Assembly: GCF_018130065.1 (NCBI RefSeq)
Contig: NZ_JAFCME010000014.1
Location: 1-64,000 of the forward strand
Source: Bradyrhizobium sp. AUGA SZCCT0158
GTDB lineage: Bacteria > Pseudomonadota > Alphaproteobacteria > Rhizobiales > Xanthobacteraceae
DNA length: 64,000 nt
Direction: 5' to 3'
In this document: positions 16,852 to 24,398 of the stretch, piece by piece
Layout: each line of letters begins with the position of its first letter
How positions within the stretch are numbered: position 1 is the first letter of the stretch
The notes under the pieces: generated by a model
Database searches by the model: none
What the model was told of the DNA's origin: nothing
The model's input: the letters and a program-made list of their open reading frames with translations, nothing else
Program-made: the position numbers and the translations under genes

Positions 16852-17000
16852 CACACCCTCCCGTCGCGCGGCTTCGACGCGCCATCGCTGTGCGCAGTGG
16901 TTTGGTCCGTGAAGCCGGAAGCCTTCTTGCGTGGATACTCAGGCAGCAACAGCTCGGGGGATTGCCGGGCGCAGTTCAGGCGTTGTTGTTGCGACGACAT
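16851..17000 (-). CDS. Possible 49-residue leader protein coupled to the NmrA-like gene
   Basis: The frame begins MSSQQQRLNCARQSPELL, is preceded by AAGGAG 11 bases upstream, and ends in TGATG, sharing a base with the start of the NmrA-like gene. The product is polar with no recognisable motif. Coupling and the ribosome site are its only support. Confidence 0.35.
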   Translation of the reverse strand: MSSQQQRLNCARQSPELLLPEYPRKKASGFTDQTTAHSDGASKPRDGRV

Positions 17001-17135
17001 GATGGAAAGGACTCCTTGGGTTGGCGGCCGCGGCATCGACGACGCTACGTTGCGGCGTGTTTGCGGTCGATTGGGCCGAGGAAGAGGGCGAGCCATACCA
17101 AGGTGTCGGTCCGCAGGGCGGATCGAGCCGGTTGT

Positions 17136-17214
17136 CCGCTGTCGCCCAAGGGGCGAAGACCGCCATTTTGTAGTCGGTTCGAACGGCGGATCACGCTGTC
17201 GCAAATTCGCCCTA
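17136..17214. repeat. Element R, copy 3
   Basis: GTCGCCCAAGGGGCGAAGACC...TTCGAACGGCGGATCACGCTGTCGC shares the core of the other R copies. Confidence 0.65.
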
Positions 17215-17327
17215 ATAGATCGGCCGCGACGAAACCGTTTTCCCGGATCGCGAAGTCGTCCTGAAACAGAGCGCCGGTAGCCTATGTCAGGTCAAACAAG
17301 GGGAAGCTCAACACAAGGGGAACGGTC

Positions 17328-17417
17328 ATGTTAGTCGCCATCCTCAATTCGATTTACCGCCATTTCCTCACGGCTGCCATCGTTGGTATGGCCATGACCC
17401 AGGGGAGGCGGCGATGA
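17328..17417 (+). CDS. 29-residue hydrophobic peptide, first of an overlapping pair
   Basis: ATG 17328 follows AGGGGAACGG and encodes MLVAILNSIYRHFLTAAIVG... with a basic end. Its stop overlaps the next start as ATGA. Good ribosome sites on both frames and the exact overlap argue for real translation. Function is unknown. Confidence 0.45.
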   Translation: MLVAILNSIYRHFLTAAIVGMAMTQGRRR

Positions 17418-17500
17418 CCGAGCTCATAGCAGCCCTGTTGGCCTTCCTCAGCATCGGCGTTTTCGTGGCGCACGCGTTGGACGCCTATCGCACCGGCTAG
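17414..17500 (+). CDS. 28-residue single-helix membrane peptide, second of the pair
   Basis: ATG 17414 sits 4 bases after GGGGAGGCGG and encodes MTELIAALLAFLSIGVFVAHA followed by LDAYRTG, one membrane helix with a short tail. Similar micro-proteins appear familiar to me from Bradyrhizobium. The first of the pair would feed ribosomes into it. Repeat element R copy 4 starts 4 bases after the stop. Confidence 0.5.
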   Translation: MTELIAALLAFLSIGVFVAHALDAYRTG

Positions 17501-17503
17501 GGC

Positions 17504-17545
17504 CGTAACGGCGGATTGCGCTGTCGCTCATCCGCCCTGCGCTGG
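17504..17545. repeat. Element R, copy 4
   Basis: GGCGGATTGCGCTGTCGCTCATCCGCC is a compact copy of the R core with terminal GGCGGAT/ATCCGCC inverted ends. Confidence 0.65.
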
Positions 17546-17598
17546 CGAAGCGTCGCGGTCCGCTCACTCAGAACGGCTTGTCCGGGATCGCGACGCTG

Positions 17599-17614
17599 CG
17601 TGACAGCGGTCACA
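17599..17614. promoter_or_regulatory. CRP-type palindrome upstream of a GG-leader peptide gene
   Basis: CGTGA-CAGCGG-TCACA matches TGTGA-N6-TCACA with one mismatch. It ends 73 bp before the ATG at 17687, exactly the spacing seen at 24311-24326. The intervening stretch (CATACTCGCTCCAGATCAAC...GAGCGGGACCATG) is also shared with that locus. Confidence 0.6.
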
Positions 17615-17686
17615 GTCCGCGGGATAGCGCCGCGGCATACTCGCTCCAGATCAACGGCGACATATAGCCAAACACGGAGCGGGACC

Positions 17687-17845
17687 ATGCACAGCCAGAC
17701 CTCGATCTTGCGCGATGCCGAACTCGACTTCGTGAGCGGCGGTGACAAGAACGCCAAGGGGCAGACGGTGCCCCACAAGGAACCCAGGCCGCCCGTCGTC
17801 AATACGCCGGTCGTGCCCGCTCTTTTGATCAAGTTCCATTTCTGA
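17687..17845 (+). CDS. 52-residue peptide with double-glycine leader
   Basis: ATG 17687 follows GGAGCGGGACC. Residues 12-19 read ELDFVSGG, the consensus of leaders that are cut after GG by C39-peptidase ABC exporters, as in class II bacteriocins and microcins. The 33-residue remainder is Lys/Pro-rich (PHKEPRPPVVNTPVVPALLI) and has no cysteine. Three further peptides in this window share the leader type. No exporter gene is nearby. It could be a bacteriocin-like or signalling peptide; the antimicrobial role is not shown by sequence. Confidence 0.6.
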   Translation: MHSQTSILRDAELDFVSGGDKNAKGQTVPHKEPRPPVVNTPVVPALLIKFHF

Positions 17846-18254
17846 CAGACCGCGCTCCTTGCGGGTCACGTCGCGCTTCCTGATTCCGTGATCAGGACCA
17901 CCTCCAAAAGTGACTGAACTTGCTTCCCCGGCCCTCCGACCTATCCAAAGGCGTCCGAATTCCCCTCTGCGAGGGTTAGGTGGCCGAACCCGTCCTGGAA
18001 GCAATCTGCCACCTTCTCGCGGCGCTTTTCGAACTCGGCTCCGGCCTGCCACCGCTCAAACCAAAACCGGGCATGCCGAGCGTCCCCCAAGTCCCTGCAA
18101 AAAGACTGTCCTGATTCAGATTGACTGATGTCCTCGGTCTACCGGACGCTTGGTCCTGATCTACCCCGGAATTTCCCGAGGTTGACCGGCGGTCGCCGAT
18201 GCGACAGTTTGGTGGCATTGATCGAACCTATTTTTCCCGATTGCTGATACCGAC
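17846..18254. other. 409-bp gap without a gene
   Basis: I find no credible ribosome site plus coding frame here and no recognised repeat. It may hold the promoter of the 18255 gene. Confidence 0.4.
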
Positions 18255-18467
18255 ATGGATAACAGCGCCGAATATTGGCGGCGGGCGCTAGCGGCCCACG
18301 ACCAAGCGCGACGGGCCACGAATGAGACGGACAGGGCTGCCTGGCGACGGATCGCCGAGAGCTTTACGACTCTCTTCCGGCAGGTTCAAAGTGAAGAAGC
18401 CGAAGGAGCAATGGCCGCTGTCGACTCGCTTGACGCAGCGACAAGCGACGATGCTCTGAAGAACTAG
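18255..18467 (+). CDS. Small helical protein of 70 residues
   Basis: The protein is predicted to be two helices (EYWRRALAAHDQARRATNETDRAAWRRIAESFTTLFRQV) with an acidic tail. The YWR...A...RRIAxxF pattern resembles a widespread family of small Bradyrhizobium/Rhizobiales proteins of unknown function. It probably acts in the cytoplasm. Its 3' end is followed by repeat R copy 5 and a convergent zinc-ribbon gene. Confidence 0.6.
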   Translation: MDNSAEYWRRALAAHDQARRATNETDRAAWRRIAESFTTLFRQVQSEEAEGAMAAVDSLDAATSDDALKN

Positions 18468-18497
18468 ACTAGCGCCGGGGCCATGTTGCTGCGAGCC

Positions 18498-18540
18498 CGG
18501 ACGGCGGATGACGCTGTCGCCAATACGCCCGACGCGCTGC
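18498..18540. repeat. Element R, copy 5
   Basis: CGGACGGCGGATGACGCTGTCGCCAATACGCCC lies between convergent genes and touches the end of the minus-strand one. Confidence 0.6.
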
Positions 18541-18767
18541 TATTTTTTCTTCCAGAACCGCGCGAGGATTTTGGGCCTAGCTCGCTTGCTGACAAGTCTG
18601 GACCCGCTTGGCGGCGATGCTTGAATCCTGACCATCCAGCGATGCGTGATATCGCACCTCGGGCAGTGCAAGGTTTGCAACTCGAATCCGGGTTGATCTG
18701 GCTGCGTACGAACGAGGGTCAGGTCGCTGTGACAGGTAGGGCAATGCGCCGGTTCTCCAGCCTTCAT
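18540..18767 (-). CDS. Small zinc-ribbon protein
   Basis: The 75-residue protein has CPTC at residues 9-12 and CPRC near 34-37, a treble-clef or ribbon pair, with the RTQPDQPGFELQTLHC segment between them that is typical of a small Rhizobiales family. The start at 18767 is chosen because GGAGG lies upstream and earlier codons add an unconserved leader. It may bind zinc and nucleic acid, but function is unknown. The basic tail (SKRARPKILARFWKKK) may reach into repeat-derived sequence. Confidence 0.6.
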   Translation of the reverse strand: MKAGEPAHCPTCHSDLTLVRTQPDQPGFELQTLHCPRCDITHRWMVRIQASPPSGSRLVSKRARPKILARFWKKK

Positions 18768-18924
18768 TTTCCCAAGCCTCCCGAGGGAGCAACAGGCAGT
18801 AGGGTAGACCATAAGAAATTTGTGGCCAGATCAAGAAACGGAATTTGAGGGCCAGCCGAGCCGCGATTTGCGCTGTGTGTGCACAAGTGGACAGACCGGC
18901 AGTACCGGTGGCGTATTGTCCTGG

Positions 18925-18981
18925 CATCACCGCCCGGCCAGTGGCTTCCATCGGTGATGGACCACCGGTCGTGGCCCGCCT
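18925..18981 (+). promoter_or_regulatory. Conserved leader with hairpin before family A gene (copy at 19 kb)
   Basis: CATCACCG (18925-18932) and CGGTGATG (18952-18959) form an 8-bp stem, followed by the CCCGCCTCC stretch seen before other family A genes. An almost identical arrangement lies, inverted, at 29678-29737, with weaker versions at 27983-28018 and 22928-22963. Confidence 0.5.
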
Positions 18982-19003
18982 CCCCCAGGGAATGAGCAGC
19001 GCC

Positions 19004-19201
19004 ATGCAGCGACGCATTTTCAAACAGACCGCCCCGCTAGATCAACGTTTGACGGAAGAGGCAGAACGCCTGCGCAAGGAAGCGCGCGGCACCCCGCCGG
19101 GCGTTGCGCGCGACGAGCTCATTCGCCGGGCGCGGCAGGCCGAGACGGCTTCGCACATGCAGGAATGGCTGGCCTCAGCGGGCCTGCAGGCCCCGCGGTA
19201 A
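19004..19201 (+). CDS. Small family A protein (65 residues)
   Basis: This is a typical member: MQRRxFKQxAPLDQRL, a charged helix EEAERLRKEARGTPPG, and a second helix RARQAETASHMQEWL with SxGLQAP at the end. By my count 54 of 65 residues are identical to the copy at 29459-29656. It is predicted to be a cytoplasmic helical hairpin; function is unknown. ATG 19004 is chosen over 18992 because AGGGA is spaced properly from it. Unlike three other copies it has no coupled partner gene behind it. Confidence 0.7.
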   Translation: MQRRIFKQTAPLDQRLTEEAERLRKEARGTPPGVARDELIRRARQAETASHMQEWLASAGLQAPR

Positions 19202-19286
19202 CGCCGAAGCCTGCGTCGATCAAGCCACGGCCTGTCACGCAGAAGCCGACGCCGATCCTGCGTGCCTGACGCAGCACCCTGCGCCA

Positions 19287-19306
19287 AATGTTCACTTTTG
19301 AACATT
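19287..19306. promoter_or_regulatory. AATGTTCA-N4-TGAACATT palindrome before a response regulator gene
   Basis: A perfect 8+8-bp inverted repeat lies 74 bp upstream of the GTG at 19380. It has the form of a dimeric repressor operator. It is too short and lacks the T-tail of a terminator. Confidence 0.5.
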
Positions 19307-19379
19307 ATTTCGGAACCAATCTTTCCAGCGTCACTTACTCTCCCGGAGGACTGCAACACTGCTGCAGGGAGCGGTTGAA

Positions 19380-19766
19380 GTGGATCATGCGGTTACCATA
19401 CTGGTCGTCGAGGACGACCATCTCATCCAGGCCATGGTCGAAGATGCGCTTGCAGACGGCGGCTTCAAATCAGCCATCACAACATCCGGCGAGGAAGCCA
19501 TTGCGCTGCTCCAGGGTGATGAAGCGCAATACCGGGCGGTCGTGACCGACATCAATCTGCTCGGAAGCCTGAACGGATGGCAAGTCGCTCGCGCGGCCAG
19601 AGAGACCGATCCGGCGATGCCCGTTATCTATATGACCGGCACTCACGAAGGGGAGTGGGCTTCCAAAGGCGTCCCCAACAGTGTTCTGCTCGCCAAACCC
19701 TTTGCCCCGGCACAGCTTGTGACCGCCATTTCCAATTTGCTCAATACCGGAACGCCGCCGACATAG
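19380..19766 (+). CDS. Single-domain response regulator
   Basis: The 128-residue protein is a stand-alone receiver: E11, D12, D13, phospho-acceptor D57 in VVTDINLLGSLNGW and a C-terminal AKPF lysine. The start is GTG 19380 behind AGGGAGCGG. The NLLGSLNGWQVARAARETDPAMPVIYMTG pattern is common among Rhizobiales receivers paired with hybrid or HWE-type kinases. No kinase is adjacent, so its partner is unknown. A palindrome at 19287-19306 may control it. Confidence 0.9.
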   Translation: MDHAVTILVVEDDHLIQAMVEDALADGGFKSAITTSGEEAIALLQGDEAQYRAVVTDINLLGSLNGWQVARAARETDPAMPVIYMTGTHEGEWASKGVPNSVLLAKPFAPAQLVTAISNLLNTGTPPT

Positions 19767-19863
19767 GCGATGTGCCGCGGAAGCGGATCGATCTGCGCAT
19801 CCGTACGGTCACCGGCCCATATTGAAATTGCGAGTGGCTTAATCGGCCGGTACCGTCGATCGC

Positions 19864-20529
19864 ATGTGCAATCTCTATTCGATCACCACCAACCAGGAAG
19901 CGATCAGCCGGCTGTTTCGCGTCGTCAACCGATACGTCGGCAACCTCGCCCCGATGCTCGGCGTATTCCCCGACTATCCCGCGCCGGTCGTGCGCAACAC
20001 CGATCACGGCACTGAGTTGGTGACGATGCGCTGGGGTATGCCGCCGCCACCGCGCACCGGCGGCCCGCCGGTCACCAACATCCGCAACACCTCCTCGCCG
20101 CACTGGCGCGGCTGGCTGAAGCCGGAAAACCGCTGCCTGGTGCCGGTGAACAGTTTTGCGGAATACGCGCCGGAGCCCGATCTGGAGACGAAAAAGAAGG
20201 ACGTGGTCTGGTTCGCCCTCCATGACGATCGGCCGCTGTTCGCCTTCGGCGGCATCTGGACCGAGTTCAAGGGCGATCGCGGCACCAAGTCGAAGCCGAT
20301 CCCCGGTCCGCACAACGTCTACGGTTTTCTCACGACGACGCCGAATGCGATCGTCGAGCCCGTTCATCCCAAGGCGATGCCGGTGATCCTGACGACCGAC
20401 GAGGAACGCGACGTCTGGATGCGCGCGCCATGGGATGAGGCCAAGGGGCTGCAGCGGCCGCTAGCGGATGACGCGCTCAGGATCGTGGCGCGCGGTATCG
20501 ACAAGGAAGACAAGGCAGCGGCAGGTTAA
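19864..20529 (+). CDS. HMCES/YedK-type abasic-site processing protein (SRAP family)
   Basis: The 221-residue protein begins with Met-Cys, so the catalytic Cys2 becomes N-terminal after Met removal. The SRAP signatures MRWGMPPP, NIRNTSSPHWRGWL, CLVPVNSFAEY and VHPKAMPVIL follow, supplying the conserved Asn, Glu and His. The family forms a thiazolidine crosslink with abasic sites in single-stranded DNA and shields them during replication. Annotation pipelines often call it SOS response-associated peptidase. The gene appears monocistronic; I saw no LexA box that I could defend. Confidence 0.92.
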   Translation: MCNLYSITTNQEAISRLFRVVNRYVGNLAPMLGVFPDYPAPVVRNTDHGTELVTMRWGMPPPPRTGGPPVTNIRNTSSPHWRGWLKPENRCLVPVNSFAEYAPEPDLETKKKDVVWFALHDDRPLFAFGGIWTEFKGDRGTKSKPIPGPHNVYGFLTTTPNAIVEPVHPKAMPVILTTDEERDVWMRAPWDEAKGLQRPLADDALRIVARGIDKEDKAAAG

Positions 20530-20570
20530 AACGAGCGCGGCGGGCAGGGCCGGATCACATTCCCTAGGGA

Positions 20571-20759
20571 TCAAGCCGCGGCGGATTGCGGTTCCGGCCT
20601 GGCGGCCACCACGCCGGCGCGGCGGATATTCAGAATCTGCCACTTCGAGGTATCGAAGCAATCGGCGGCCTTCGCCTCCGCGGCGGCGGCATCCGGTGCC
20701 TGAATGGCGATGTGGAATGTCCTCGCACCGTCACTCAGCGTCATTCTGAAAACCTGCAT
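20571..20759 (-). CDS. Small hypothetical protein (62 residues)
   Basis: The frame encodes MQVFRMTLSDGARTFHIAIQAPDAAAAEAKAADCF..., a strand-strand-helix pattern similar to small proteins that handle modified or repeat-type beta-alpha units. I do not recognise the family. It is convergent with the SRAP gene. Confidence 0.55.
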   Translation of the reverse strand: MQVFRMTLSDGARTFHIAIQAPDAAAAEAKAADCFDTSKWQILNIRRAGVVAARPEPQSAAA

Positions 20760-20899
20760 TCTTGGGCGCCCTCCATCTGCTGAAAAGGTGGCGCGGGCAG
20801 GGTTAATTTTTCGTTACCGACGTTTGGGCTGTCGCTGATCCCCCACGCGCGGGTTTGGCTGTTTACTTGCCGTTAAGTCCCCGGCGCGACGATATTCGA

Positions 20900-21028
20900 A
20901 TGAGGGTGCTGGCGGCCACGATCGTTGCTCTCCTTGTGCTCCATTTTGTGGACGAGCATTTCCATGGCTCGTACTATTCGCGCAGTGCGAAAGCCGTCAT
21001 TTCTCAGATGGCAAGATCGTTCGGTTAG
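20900..21028 (+). CDS. 42-residue membrane or secreted peptide
   Basis: ATG 20900 encodes MRVLAATIVALLVLHFVDEHFHG followed by a polar end with AKAVISQMARSFG. One hydrophobic helix leads a short tail. The VDEHFHGxxY motif is familiar to me from tiny Bradyrhizobium proteins. It is followed after 38 bp by repeat R copy 6. Confidence 0.55.
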   Translation: MRVLAATIVALLVLHFVDEHFHGSYYSRSAKAVISQMARSFG

Positions 21029-21066
21029 GCCGATCCAGGTCCTGCGAAGTCGTCCTGGTTCCGGCG

Positions 21067-21127
21067 TCATCCGCCCTTTGGTGTTCGGGGGGCGGACGGC
21101 GAATTGCGCGTTCGTCCATCCGCTCCA
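21067..21127. repeat. Element R, copy 6
   Basis: GTCATCCGCCC...GGGGCGGACGGCGAATTGCGCG...CATCCGCTCC is a diverged R copy downstream of the small peptide gene. Confidence 0.55.
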
Positions 21128-21199
21128 ATAGTTCCGGAAATGAAACTCCGCGAGATCGACGAGTAGCGGAACAAAGCCGCTCCGTCGACGTAAGTCCGG

Positions 21200-21301
21200 A
21201 TGGACAATTTGGAAAAGCGCAAGGAAGAGGCTTTGGTCGTGGTGTCACTGAGCACCGCGACGCTGATAACGTGCTTTGGTATCGCGCTTGCGTTGCTCTA
21301 G
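21200..21301 (+). CDS. Possible 33-residue single-helix peptide
   Basis: ATG 21200 opens a frame with a charged start (MDNLEKRKEEA) and one membrane helix (LVVVSLSTATLITCFGIALALL). No strong ribosome site is visible, so support is limited to composition. Confidence 0.35.
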   Translation: MDNLEKRKEEALVVVSLSTATLITCFGIALALL

Positions 21302-21496
21302 CGCCGCGCGCCTCGTTCGGCCTGAGTGGTCGAATTCCAGCCTGGCAGCCTCCTTGGCAGCGTCGCCCCCATAAGTTGCCTACAAGACAGACGAAGGCCG
21401 CAAATGTCTGCTAGATGACATTATCACCGCGCCGTCCGGGGCTTCTTTCGGTGACTGAGAGTTCGTCGCGCTCCCGCCTTCTCCAAAGAGAGCGCC

Positions 21497-22192
21497 ATGC
21501 GCGGTCATCGAGAAAATCAACTTTTGTCCCGGCTCGATCGCGCCACCTTCGCGCACCTCGAGCCGCACCTCATCATCGCAGAACTGCGTCAGGGTTTTGC
21601 GATCGCGGAAACCCATGCGCATGTCCAGAGGGTATACTTCCCCCATGGCGGCATCATTTCCTGTGTCGTCGAGTTGTCCAACGGAGGCCGGATCGAAACC
21701 GGCATGATCGGCAGGGACGGTCAGTACGGCGCAGGCCCCGCGATGGATCACAAGATCTCCCTGAACCATGTCGTGATGCTGGTTGCGGGGTCCGCTTCGG
21801 TTGTCGATGCCGACCGGCTGCGCGATCTCACCCGGGAGAATCCTAAACTCCGGCAGATGCTGATGCACTATGAACAGTTCTTCCTCGCGCAGGTGCAACA
21901 GACCTGTGCGTGCAACGCGGTTCATGACGTCTATTCCCGCACCTGCAAATGGCTCCTGAGGATGCAGCAACTCGTCGGCGACGACATACCGCTGACGCAG
22001 GAATTTCTCGCCCAGATGATCGGCGTGCGCCGAACCAGCGTCACGGCAGTGGCGGGGAAATTGCAGGACGCCGGATTGATCTCCTATGCGCGAGGCCGGG
22101 TTCACATCATCGACATTGCCAGGATTCAACAGCGCGCTTGCGAGTGCGATGCGGCCGTCAATTCTCACTACGCGCGCATCTTCGACGGCTGA
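21497..22192 (+). CDS. Crp/Fnr-family transcription regulator
   Basis: The 231-residue protein has a cyclic-nucleotide-binding-like beta barrel (about 20-120: RVYFPHGGIISCVVELSNGGRIETGMIGRDGQYGA), a long dimer helix, and a winged helix (LTQEFLAQMIGVRRTSVTAVAGKLQDAGLISYARGRVHIID). The barrel lacks the cAMP-binding RxS phosphate loop and there is no N-terminal iron-sulfur cysteine cluster, so the effector is unknown. This type is common in Bradyrhizobium. It is one of two Crp/Fnr regulators in the window and a candidate reader of the TGTGA-N6-TCACA palindromes, although that link is only inference. Confidence 0.88.
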   Translation: MRGHRENQLLSRLDRATFAHLEPHLIIAELRQGFAIAETHAHVQRVYFPHGGIISCVVELSNGGRIETGMIGRDGQYGAGPAMDHKISLNHVVMLVAGSASVVDADRLRDLTRENPKLRQMLMHYEQFFLAQVQQTCACNAVHDVYSRTCKWLLRMQQLVGDDIPLTQEFLAQMIGVRRTSVTAVAGKLQDAGLISYARGRVHIIDIARIQQRACECDAAVNSHYARIFDG

Positions 22193-22385
22193 AAGCTGCC
22201 GCCCGGGCGTGCGATTTTCCCGATGCCATGCCAGCGTAACACGACGCAAGTTTCGCGCGCAGGCGAACGCATGCCACCAGCATCGGGCCGGCATGGCGAG
22301 GGTTTGAAATGTCGGGCAGCGGACAGACGATCCGGTCGACTGCGGATTAGAATCGGACAAGGGCGTTTTGGGTGAGGACAAGGCC

Positions 22386-22607
22386 ATGGTCCAGACCAGA
22401 AGACGGATCAAGCACACGGCCACTTTCGAGGAGCGGCTGGCGGAAGAGGCCCTGCGGTTCAAGGAAGCGGCTGAAGAGCAACCTGCCGGCAGCACAGCCC
22501 GGGAGCTGCTTTTGCGCCGGGCGCAACAGGCTGAGACAGCTTCACGCATGAACCGGTGGCTGTCGCCGCCAGGGTTGGCATCGTCGGGGCTGGCATCGCG
22601 CAAGTGA
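22386..22607 (+). CDS. Small family A protein (73 residues)
   Basis: The family pattern is clear: TATFEERLAEEALRFKEAAEEQPAG, then RRAQQAETASRMNRWLSPPGL, with a short C-terminal extension. GTGAGGACAAGGCC precedes ATG 22386. The stop overlaps a GTG start (GTGA at 22604-22607) of a second small gene, now frameshifted, that is related to the intact partner at 29211-29459. Confidence 0.68.
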   Translation: MVQTRRRIKHTATFEERLAEEALRFKEAAEEQPAGSTARELLLRRAQQAETASRMNRWLSPPGLASSGLASRK

Positions 22608-22808
22608 TCAAGTACCGCGCGTATACGGTCGGCCAGGACGGCATATGACCGGCTCACGCGCCTTTACCTGTCCCGGTATGCCGACGCCATCGTCCGGGCC
22701 AGGCGACTGCTCGGCGGTTGCGATATCGAGCTTTGGAGTGGCACGCGCCTCGTGATCAGGCTGGAGCGCTTCGGCGACCCATGCAGCGTAACAGAGCCGC
22801 CGGCATAG
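22604..22808 (+). pseudogene. Family B partner protein, frameshifted
   Basis: GTG 22604 starts IKYRAYTVGQDGI and meets TGA at 22646-22648. One base away the frame continues AYDRLTRLYLSRYADAIVRARRLLGGCDIELWSGTRLVIRL and stops at 22808. The two parts line up with the intact protein at 29211-29459 (YRAYIVGEDGH...AKRLSNRGPVELWSG...VARL). A single-base indel near 22640-22646 separates them. Confidence 0.65.
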
Positions 22809-22867
22809 CAGGCGACGGGCGGCCCGGCCGGCTGTGCCCGGCAGGCGTGGCGCGTGGCGATGCGACG

Positions 22868-22912
22868 TTACCCGGTCGTGCCATTCGCCAGGTGGAAATA
22901 ATGCCGCGCCAT
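22868..22912 (-). pseudogene. DUF6894 remnant (14 codons)
   Basis: ATG 22912 encodes MARHYFHLANGTTG and then a stop. This is the characteristic start of DUF6894 proteins such as the one at 23139. A family A-type leader (22928-22963) precedes it. Confidence 0.45.
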
Positions 22913-23138
22913 GGTTGTGCTCCGGGGAAGGCGGGAGCGCAGTAGAGTCTGTCTGTCACCGATAAATACCTGGGGAATCGGGCGATGATGTTCCACGCTA
23001 ACCGCCCCTTTGCCATTCGTCTGCTCGCTAGGCGACGTCGGGACGAAAAACTTGGCGACCCCTGGCACCTCTTCGCCGACTGACAGAGCAACTTATTGCA
23101 ATGTGCATGTTGAGTAGCGTTGGTAGTCGAGAACCAGC

Positions 23139-23378
23139 ATGCCGCGATATTACTTTCACATCGATGAGTTGGACACCGATCCCGACGGCACCGAACTGCC
23201 CGACCTCGAAGCCGCGCGCCGGGAAGCGCTGCTGGCGGCGCGCGAAATGCTTGCCGAGTGGATCGTCCTCGCCATCGACGGCATGCCGATGAGGATTTTG
23301 ATCGCGGACGAGGCAGGAAACGTGCTGGATACCGTCCATTTGCGCGACGCGCTGCCGCGAGGGCTGAAGGAGAAATAG
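23139..23378 (+). CDS. DUF6894 family protein
   Basis: The 79-residue protein begins MPRYYFHIDE and continues DPDGTELPDLEAARREALLAAREMLAEW, RILIADEAGNVLDTVHLRDAL, which is the full DUF6894 pattern. The family is small, abundant in Rhizobiales and of unknown function. ATG 23139 gives the standard N-terminus. It is monocistronic as far as I can see. Confidence 0.8.
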   Translation: MPRYYFHIDELDTDPDGTELPDLEAARREALLAAREMLAEWIVLAIDGMPMRILIADEAGNVLDTVHLRDALPRGLKEK

Positions 23379-23605
23379 AACCAGTATCTCATTGCGGCCT
23401 TTTCATTGAGCCTTGTCAGGCCCGTCATCATTGCCAGGGAGGGCAGGGGCCAGCCTGATGGCCTTGGAAGCTTCGGGCCTGCCAGCGCGGCGACCGGTTC
23501 GGCTGCGGCGGCACAAATTTCACCGTGCGGCCGGATGCAGAACCGTGGTATGTTGGGAGATTAGCGCGACCGGCATTGATTGCAGACAAGTATCGATTTT
23601 TTCCG

Positions 23606-23785
23606 ATGGAATACCGCGGCAAGAATTACCTGATTTTCGAAGGCGACCAGCCCAATTCGTGGCGATGGGCGGTGACGCTTGACGACCACACCACCAAAAG
23701 CGGTGAAACGAAAACGCGCAGCGAGGCCATTACGCAGGTGGTACTGGCGGTCGACCGGGCCCTTTCGAAATCGGGCAGCCGATGA
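23606..23785 (+). CDS. Small conserved hypothetical protein (59 residues)
   Basis: ATG 23606 starts MEYRGKNYLIFEGDQPNSWRWAVTLDDHTTKSGETKTRSEAI, a three-strand plus helix layout that I know as a conserved small Rhizobiales protein. In-frame codons upstream to 23525 add an unconserved leader. Function is unknown. Confidence 0.65.
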   Translation: MEYRGKNYLIFEGDQPNSWRWAVTLDDHTTKSGETKTRSEAITQVVLAVDRALSKSGSR

Positions 23786-23817
23786 ATAGGGCCGCCAACG
23801 GGGGCCTGCTAGACAGC

Positions 23818-24084
23818 TCAGTAGCCCCGGCGATAACGCCGCTCGCCTTGTCTCGGCGCTGCCGCACCAGCGTAAAACGGGTTGAGCTGGCACTGCGCAG
23901 CGCGGCCGGAAGCCGATGCCGCGCATTGGGCCATCGTATAGTAGGTGCAATCTTCAAACGAACCGCCGCCCCACGGAACGACATGCGCACAAACTGGAAA
24001 CGCCGGGTCATAGGTCTGCGCCGGAGCTTGTTCGGCTGCGGCAACCAGATTAATCGTTAGAAACGTCAAAGCCAAAATGCGCAT
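23818..24084 (-). CDS. DUF3551 secreted protein
   Basis: The 88-residue precursor has a signal peptide (MRILALTFLTINLVAAAEQAPAQ) and a mature part with YDPAFPVCAHVV, EDCTYYTMAQC, ASGRAAQCQLNPFY. Four cysteines in this spacing define DUF3551, a periplasmic family much expanded in Bradyrhizobium. Function is unknown. It is one of three copies in the window; the start at 24084 places the signal peptide correctly. Confidence 0.85.
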   Translation of the reverse strand: MRILALTFLTINLVAAAEQAPAQTYDPAFPVCAHVVPWGGGSFEDCTYYTMAQCAASASGRAAQCQLNPFYAGAAAPRQGERRYRRGY

Positions 24085-24310
24085 CGGAACATCCCTCGAA
24101 ATCGCCAACCAGAACTGCCTCGCGGGTTTATTGTCGAGGCCGCTTGCTGGAGCGTAACGTCTGCCGCAAAGCTTCGGCACGGACGCGCGCAACACAATCA
24201 CTGATACTAGCGCGCCTTCTCCCGCCGCACGCCCTCGAATTTAGCCGCCTCGGTCAAGGCTTCGTTATTAGGCTTCAGCATCAACACGGCCGCTTCAGTT
24301 GGACGGCTTT

Positions 24311-24326
24311 TGTGATTCCCATCACA
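24311..24326. promoter_or_regulatory. Perfect CRP-type palindrome
   Basis: TGTGA-TTCCCA-TCACA is an exact consensus match. It ends 73 bp before ATG 24399, and the sequence in between (CACTCGCTCCGGATCAACGG...ACCGAGCGGGACGATG) is shared with the 17.6-kb peptide gene. Confidence 0.65.
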
Positions 24327-24398
24327 TTCCTGCAAGAACAGCCTCGGCACACTCGCTCCGGATCAACGGCGAGCCCTCGCCAAGCACCGAGCGGGACG

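Noticed and set aside
24311..24326. Palindromes read as FixK/FNR boxes
   Set aside because: The arms are TGTGA/TCACA. The FixK-type TTGA...TCAA arms are not matched, so I kept the CRP-type label.
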